Positions 60,409 to 64,000 of a DNA stretch of 64,000 nucleotides are shown here, in pieces. The notes beneath the pieces were generated by a model. The model did not search any database. It was given only the letters and a program-made list of their open reading frames with translations, and was not told where the DNA came from. Source of the DNA: Streptomyces meridianus (lineage in GTDB: Bacteria; Actinomycetota; Actinomycetes; Streptomycetales; Streptomycetaceae). Position numbers and translations under genes: made by a program. Positions within the stretch are counted from its first letter, which is position 1; the number at the start of each line of letters is the position of its first letter. The DNA lies in the NCBI RefSeq assembly GCF_023703325.1, contig NZ_JAMQGM010000008.1:124001-188000 (forward strand). The letters run 5' to 3'.

Positions 60409-60882
60409 TCAGGCGGGCGATGTGGGGGCGGCGGTTTCGCGGAGCAGGCAGGTGAGGCGGGCGGTGCAGATGCGCCGGTCCTGTTCGTCGGTGATGACGA
60501 CCTCGTAGGTGGTGGTGGTGCGTCCGCGGTGGACGGGGGTGGCGACGCCGGTGACGAGGCCGGAGCGGATGCCGCGGTGGTGGGTGCAGTTGAGGTCGAC
60601 TCCGACGGCGACCTTGTGGGGACCGCCGTGCAGCATGGCGCCGACCGAGCCGAGGGTTTCGGCGAGGACGGCGGACGCGCCGCCGTGCAGGAGGCCGTAG
60701 GGCTGGGTGTTGCCTTCGACGGGCAGGGTGCCGACGACGCGCTCCGGGGCGGCTTCGGTGATCTCCAGGCCCATGCGGTCGCCGAGGTGCCCTGCGGAGA
60801 AGAGGGCGGGCAGGTCTATGCCGAGTCCGGCGTACTGGTCCAGGATCTCCTGGGGGAACTTCGTCGTGTTCTGCTCGCCCAT
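60409..60882 (-). CDS. PaaI-type hotdog thioesterase
   Basis: A 157-residue hotdog-fold acyl-CoA thioesterase, PaaI/YbdB class. The catalytic helix is YGLLHGGASAVLAETLGSVG, with HGG preceding the acidic/backbone site, and strands VAVGVDLNCTHHRGIRSG and TTTYEVVITDEQDRRICTAR follow. Homologues hydrolyse aryl- or hydroxybenzoyl-CoA; substrate here unknown. GGAG lies 6 nt before ATG 60882. It is 73 bases downstream of the FdhF-type gene's... promoterless 3' side on the opposite order: the FdhF-type gene is upstream on the same strand and ends at 60956, so cotranscription is likely. Confidence 0.88.
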   Translation of the reverse strand: MGEQNTTKFPQEILDQYAGLGIDLPALFSAGHLGDRMGLEITEAAPERVVGTLPVEGNTQPYGLLHGGASAVLAETLGSVGAMLHGGPHKVAVGVDLNCTHHRGIRSGLVTGVATPVHRGRTTTTYEVVITDEQDRRICTARLTCLLRETAAPTSPA

Positions 60883-60955
60883 GCCGGCCGGCTCCGTTCT
60901 TCGTCCTTCGGTGCAGTGGGCACCGTCCTATCAGGTGGGCGCCGGGGGGTGGTGG

Positions 60956-63235
60956 TCAGGGGGCGGTGCTCTCGAGCCGTACGACCAGGGACTTCGAGAC
61001 GGGGGTGTTGCTGGTGTCGGCGACGTGGTCGAGGGGGACGAGGACGTTGGTCTCGGGGTAGTAGGCGGCGGCGCAGCCGCGGGCGGTGGGGTAGTGGACG
61101 ACGCGGAAGCCGGGGGCGCGGCGTTCGGTGCCGTCGGTCCATTCGCTGACGATGTCGGTGCGGTCGCCGTCGGCGAGGCCGAGGGTGCGGGCGTCGTCGG
61201 GGTTGACGAGGACGACGCGGCGGCCGCCCTTGATGCCGCGGTAGTGGTCGTCGAGGCCGTAGATGGTGGTGTTGTACTGGTCGTGCGAGCGCATGGTCTG
61301 GAGGAGCAGGCGGCCTTCGGGCACTCGGGGGTATTCGACGGGGGCGGCGGTGAAGTTGGCCTTGCCGGTGGCGGTGGGGAAGCGGCGTTCGTCGCGGGGG
61401 GCGTGGGCGAGGGCGAAGCCGCCGGGGCGGGAGACGCGGCTCTCGAAGTCGTCGAAGCCGGGGATGACGCGGGAGATGCGTTCGCGGATCCGGCGGTAGT
61501 CCTTTTCGAACTCTTCCCAGGGGGTGCTGCTGCGCTCGCCGAGGGTGCGGCGTGCGAGCCGGCAGACGATGGCGGGTTCGGACAGCAGCTGGTCGCTCGC
61601 GGGTTCGAGCCGGCCGCGTGAGGCGTGGACCATGCCCATGGAGTCCTCGACGGTGACGAACTGGGGTCCGCTGTGCTGGATGTCGCGGTCGCTGCGCCCG
61701 AGGGTGGGCAGGATGAGGGCGCGGGCGCCGGTGACGACGTGGGAGCGGTTGAGCTTGGTGGACACGTGGACGGTGAGCCGGGCGCGGCGCATGGCGGCTT
61801 CGGTGACGTCGGTGTCGGGGGTGGCGGAGACGAAGTTGCCGCCCATGGCGACGAAGACCTTGGCGTTGCCGTCGCGCAGGGCGCGGATGGAGCGGACGAC
61901 GTCGAGGCCGTGTTCGCGTGGCGGTGCGAAGCCGAATTCGCGCTCGATGGCGTCGAGGAGGGCGGGGGCGGGGCGTTCGAAGATGCCCATGGTGCGGTCG
62001 CCCTGGACGTTGCTGTGGCCGCGGACGGGGCAGACGCCGGCGCCGGGGCGGCCGATGTTGCCGCGCAGGAGGAGGAAGTTGACGATTTCCTTGATGGTGG
62101 GGACGGCGTGTTTGTGCTGGGTGAGTCCCATGGCCCAGCAGACGATGATGCGTTGTGAGCCGAGGACCATCTCGAGGGCGCGGTCGATGTCGGCTGGGTC
62201 GAGGCCGGTGGCGCGGAGGGTCTCGTCCCGGTCGGCGGTGCGTGCGGCGGTGGCGAACTGCTCGTAGCCGTGGGTGTGTTCGCGGACGAAGGTTTCGTCG
62301 ACGGCGCCTTCGGTCTCGATGACGAGGCGGTTGAGGGCGCGGAAGAGGGCCTGGTCGCCGCCGAGGCGGATCTGGAGGAAGAGGTCGGTGAGGGCGGTGC
62401 CGGGGCCGGCGAGGCCGCGCGGGGTCTGGGGGTTCCTGAACCGTTCCAGCCCGGCTTCGGGCAGCGGGTTGACGGTGATGATGCGTGCCCCGCTCTGCTT
62501 GGCCTTCTCGAGGGCGGAGAGCATGCGGGGGTGGTTGGTGCCGGGGTTCTGGCCGGCGACGATGATCAGGTCCGCCTGGTGGATGTCCTCGAGGAGGACG
62601 CTGCCCTTGCCGACGCCGATGGTCTCGCCGAGTGCCGAGCCGGACGACTCGTGGCACATGTTGGAGCAGTCGGGGAGGTTGTTGGTGCCGAACTCGCGGG
62701 CGAAGAGCTGGTAGAGGAAGGCGGCTTCGTTGCTGGTGCGGCCGGAGGTGTAGAAGACGGCCTCGTCGGGTGAGGCGAGGCCCTGGAGTTCGCCGGCGAT
62801 GATGTCGAAGGCCCGTTCCCAGGAGACGGGTTCGTAGTGGGTGGCCCCGTCGGCGAGGTACATCGGATGGGTGATGCGCCCTTGCTGGCCCAGCCAGTAG
62901 CCGCTGCGGCCGGCGAGGTCGGCGACGCCGTGCTCGGCGAAGAACGCGGGGGTGACCCGGCGCTCGGTGGCTTCTTCGGCGATGGCCTTGACGCCGTTCT
63001 CGCAGAATTCGGCCCGGTGGCGCTTGTCTGCCTCGGGCCAGGCGCAGCCGGGGCAGTCGAACCCCTCTTTCTGGTTGACCCGGAAGAGGGTGCGGGCGGT
63101 GCGCCGGACGCCCATCTGCCGGTGGGCCATGCGCAGGGAGCGCTGGACGGCGGGCAGGCCGGCTGCGGCGTGCCGGGGTCCGGTCACCTCGGGTGCGTCC
63201 TGGGCCGGGTCCGAGGTGGGCGGTTCGGTGGCCAT
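60956..63235 (-). CDS. FdhF/YdeP-family molybdopterin oxidoreductase
   Basis: A 759-residue cytoplasmic molybdopterin (bis-MGD) enzyme related to formate dehydrogenase H and E. coli YdeP. The family mark GFDCPGCAWPE with later EFCENGVKA is present; it lacks the four-Cys cluster spacing of true FdhF and the selenocysteine site. MGD-binding blocks include VFYTSGRTSNEAAFLYQL, DCSNMCHESSG, IVAGQNPGTNHPRM, WAMGLTQHKHAVPTIKEIVN, and a C-terminal molydop-binding domain (LQTMRSHDQYNTTIYG). Substrate not known; acid- or nitrosative-stress functions are proposed for YdeP. GGAGGAG precedes ATG 63235. No fdhD or electron-transfer subunit lies nearby. Confidence 0.92.
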   Translation of the reverse strand: MATEPPTSDPAQDAPEVTGPRHAAAGLPAVQRSLRMAHRQMGVRRTARTLFRVNQKEGFDCPGCAWPEADKRHRAEFCENGVKAIAEEATERRVTPAFFAEHGVADLAGRSGYWLGQQGRITHPMYLADGATHYEPVSWERAFDIIAGELQGLASPDEAVFYTSGRTSNEAAFLYQLFAREFGTNNLPDCSNMCHESSGSALGETIGVGKGSVLLEDIHQADLIIVAGQNPGTNHPRMLSALEKAKQSGARIITVNPLPEAGLERFRNPQTPRGLAGPGTALTDLFLQIRLGGDQALFRALNRLVIETEGAVDETFVREHTHGYEQFATAARTADRDETLRATGLDPADIDRALEMVLGSQRIIVCWAMGLTQHKHAVPTIKEIVNFLLLRGNIGRPGAGVCPVRGHSNVQGDRTMGIFERPAPALLDAIEREFGFAPPREHGLDVVRSIRALRDGNAKVFVAMGGNFVSATPDTDVTEAAMRRARLTVHVSTKLNRSHVVTGARALILPTLGRSDRDIQHSGPQFVTVEDSMGMVHASRGRLEPASDQLLSEPAIVCRLARRTLGERSSTPWEEFEKDYRRIRERISRVIPGFDDFESRVSRPGGFALAHAPRDERRFPTATGKANFTAAPVEYPRVPEGRLLLQTMRSHDQYNTTIYGLDDHYRGIKGGRRVVLVNPDDARTLGLADGDRTDIVSEWTDGTERRAPGFRVVHYPTARGCAAAYYPETNVLVPLDHVADTSNTPVSKSLVVRLESTAP

Positions 63236-63384
63236 GACACTCTCCTCCGGCGTGGCTGGCGGCTCACTTCGATCCTCGCACGGTGGTGCGGTCGTGCGTA
63301 CACCCGTACCCGGCGGGGCGGGGTTCAGTGGCGGCGGTGGACGGGGAAGCGCTGCTGTCGGTCGGGCGTGGCAGGATCGGGGGC

Positions 63385-64000
63385 GTGGCAGAGAAAGCAT
63401 CGAAGAAGACCGCACCGAACGCTCCCGCCGCCGGGAAGGGGGACCGGCCCCGGCTGCTCCTGCTGGACGGGCATTCCCTGGCGTACCGGGCGTTCTACGC
63501 GTTGCCGGCGGAGAACTTCAGTACGACGACCGGGCAGACGACGAACGCGATCTACGGCTTCACCTCGATGCTGGCGAACACGCTGCGCGACGAGCAGCCC
63601 ACGCATCTGGCGGTGGCGTTCGACGTGTCCCGCAGGACGTGGCGCTCGGAGGAGTTCACCGAGTACAAGGCGAACCGGTCGAAGTCGCCGGACGAGTTCA
63701 AGGGGCAGGTCGACCTGATCGGTCAGCTGCTGGACGCGATGCGGGTGACGCGGTTCGCCGTGGAGGGCTTCGAGGCGGACGACGTCATCGCGACGCTGGC
63801 CACGCAGGCGGAGGCCGACGGTTTCGAGGTGCTGATCGTCACGGGTGACCGCGATGCGTTCCAGCTGGTCAGTGATCACGTCACGGTCCTCTATCCGACG
63901 AAGGGCGTGTCGGAGCTGACCCGCTTCACGCCGGGGAAGGTGGAGGAGAAGTACGGTCTCACGCCGCAGCAGTACCCGGATTTCGCGGCGCTGCGCGGCG
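63385..64000 (+). CDS. polA: DNA polymerase I (5' part only, runs off window)
   Basis: Repair and Okazaki-fragment-processing polymerase. The visible 205 residues are the 5'-3' exonuclease domain: LLLLDGHSLAYRAFYALP, TTNAIYGFTSML, LAVAFDVSRRTWRSEEFTEY, FEADDVIATLA and VLIVTGDRDAFQLVS, all with the metal-binding aspartates in place. A basic/Ala-rich 20-residue tail (EKASKKTAPN) precedes the fold, as in other actinobacteria. GTG 63385 has CAGGAT plus 7 nt upstream, suggesting a leaderless mRNA. Divergent from the FdhF-type gene with 149 bases between starts. Confidence 0.93.
   Translation, partial: MAEKASKKTAPNAPAAGKGDRPRLLLLDGHSLAYRAFYALPAENFSTTTGQTTNAIYGFTSMLANTLRDEQPTHLAVAFDVSRRTWRSEEFTEYKANRSKSPDEFKGQVDLIGQLLDAMRVTRFAVEGFEADDVIATLATQAEADGFEVLIVTGDRDAFQLVSDHVTVLYPTKGVSELTRFTPGKVEEKYGLTPQQYPDFAALRG

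Overview
The window is chromosomal DNA of a high-GC actinomycete, almost certainly Streptomyces or a close relative. The evidence is the very strong G/C bias at codon third positions, frequent GTG starts, ATGA/GTGA gene overlaps, a Tat-dependent PhoD, PriA-type HisA, a PdtaR-like ANTAR regulator, an HGxxPAAW protein and an interleaved his/trp region. To the extent I remember the S. coelicolor map (roughly polA to phoD), the gene order agrees with that conserved core region. This is inference from family content and order; no alignment was run.

Layout, left to right. 1-7.5 kb: 5' part of a PhoD-type phosphatase gene, a membrane-anchored DsbA-like protein, a small integral membrane protein and a DUF2252 protein, all on the minus strand; then dnaE (replicative DNA polymerase III alpha) on plus. 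7.5-15.2 kb: a 55-residue hydrophilic protein, an NYN-domain protein, an ABC exporter (ATPase and permease, overlapping), a DUF2567 membrane protein, YbaK, a Lon-N-domain protein and a beta-helix-like membrane protein. 15.4-21.3 kb: the histidine operon hisD-hisC-hisB-small membrane protein-hisH-priA-ridA-hisF, mostly overlapping. 21.3-24.1 kb: an SDR, a mycothiol-isomerase-like TIGR03085 protein and a septum-formation-type membrane protein. 24.2-31.4 kb: hisI-trpE, three conserved small membrane proteins, then trpC-trpM-like-trpB-trpA. PriA probably supplies the TrpF activity, since no trpF is present; trpD and trpG are also not in the window. 31.4-40.8 kb: a second DsbA-like protein, lgt, a VIT1/CCC1 transporter and glutamate synthase gltBD, which has strong GlnR-box-like sites upstream.

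40.8-50.1 kb is a more accessory stretch: an MFS transporter, a CBS-pair protein, an unrecognised HExxH protein with a zinc-ribbon-like tail, pepN, a Tat-exported 5'-nucleotidase-type phosphoesterase, a frame-disrupted SIMPL (DUF541) gene and a TetR regulator. 50.3-53.5 kb: pyruvate kinase, an HTH plus double-LAGLIDADG protein lying just downstream of an atypical tRNA gene (anticodon CAA in a short-variable-arm body), and the ANTAR response regulator. 53.6-59.3 kb: a complete branched-chain amino-acid-type ABC importer on the minus strand (binding lipoprotein, LivH, LivM, LivG, LivF). 59.4-64 kb: a membrane-anchored unknown, a hotdog thioesterase, an FdhF/YdeP-type molybdopterin oxidoreductase and the start of polA.

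Points most worth following up are the tRNA/palindrome/LAGLIDADG cassette, the GlnR-type boxes before gltB, the frame-broken SIMPL gene, the in-frame 24-bp tandem repeat in gltB, the trpM-like micro-gene, the tiny membrane gene coupled into the his operon, and a recurring yAnnnT hexamer 6-7 nt before start codons that suggests many leaderless mRNAs.
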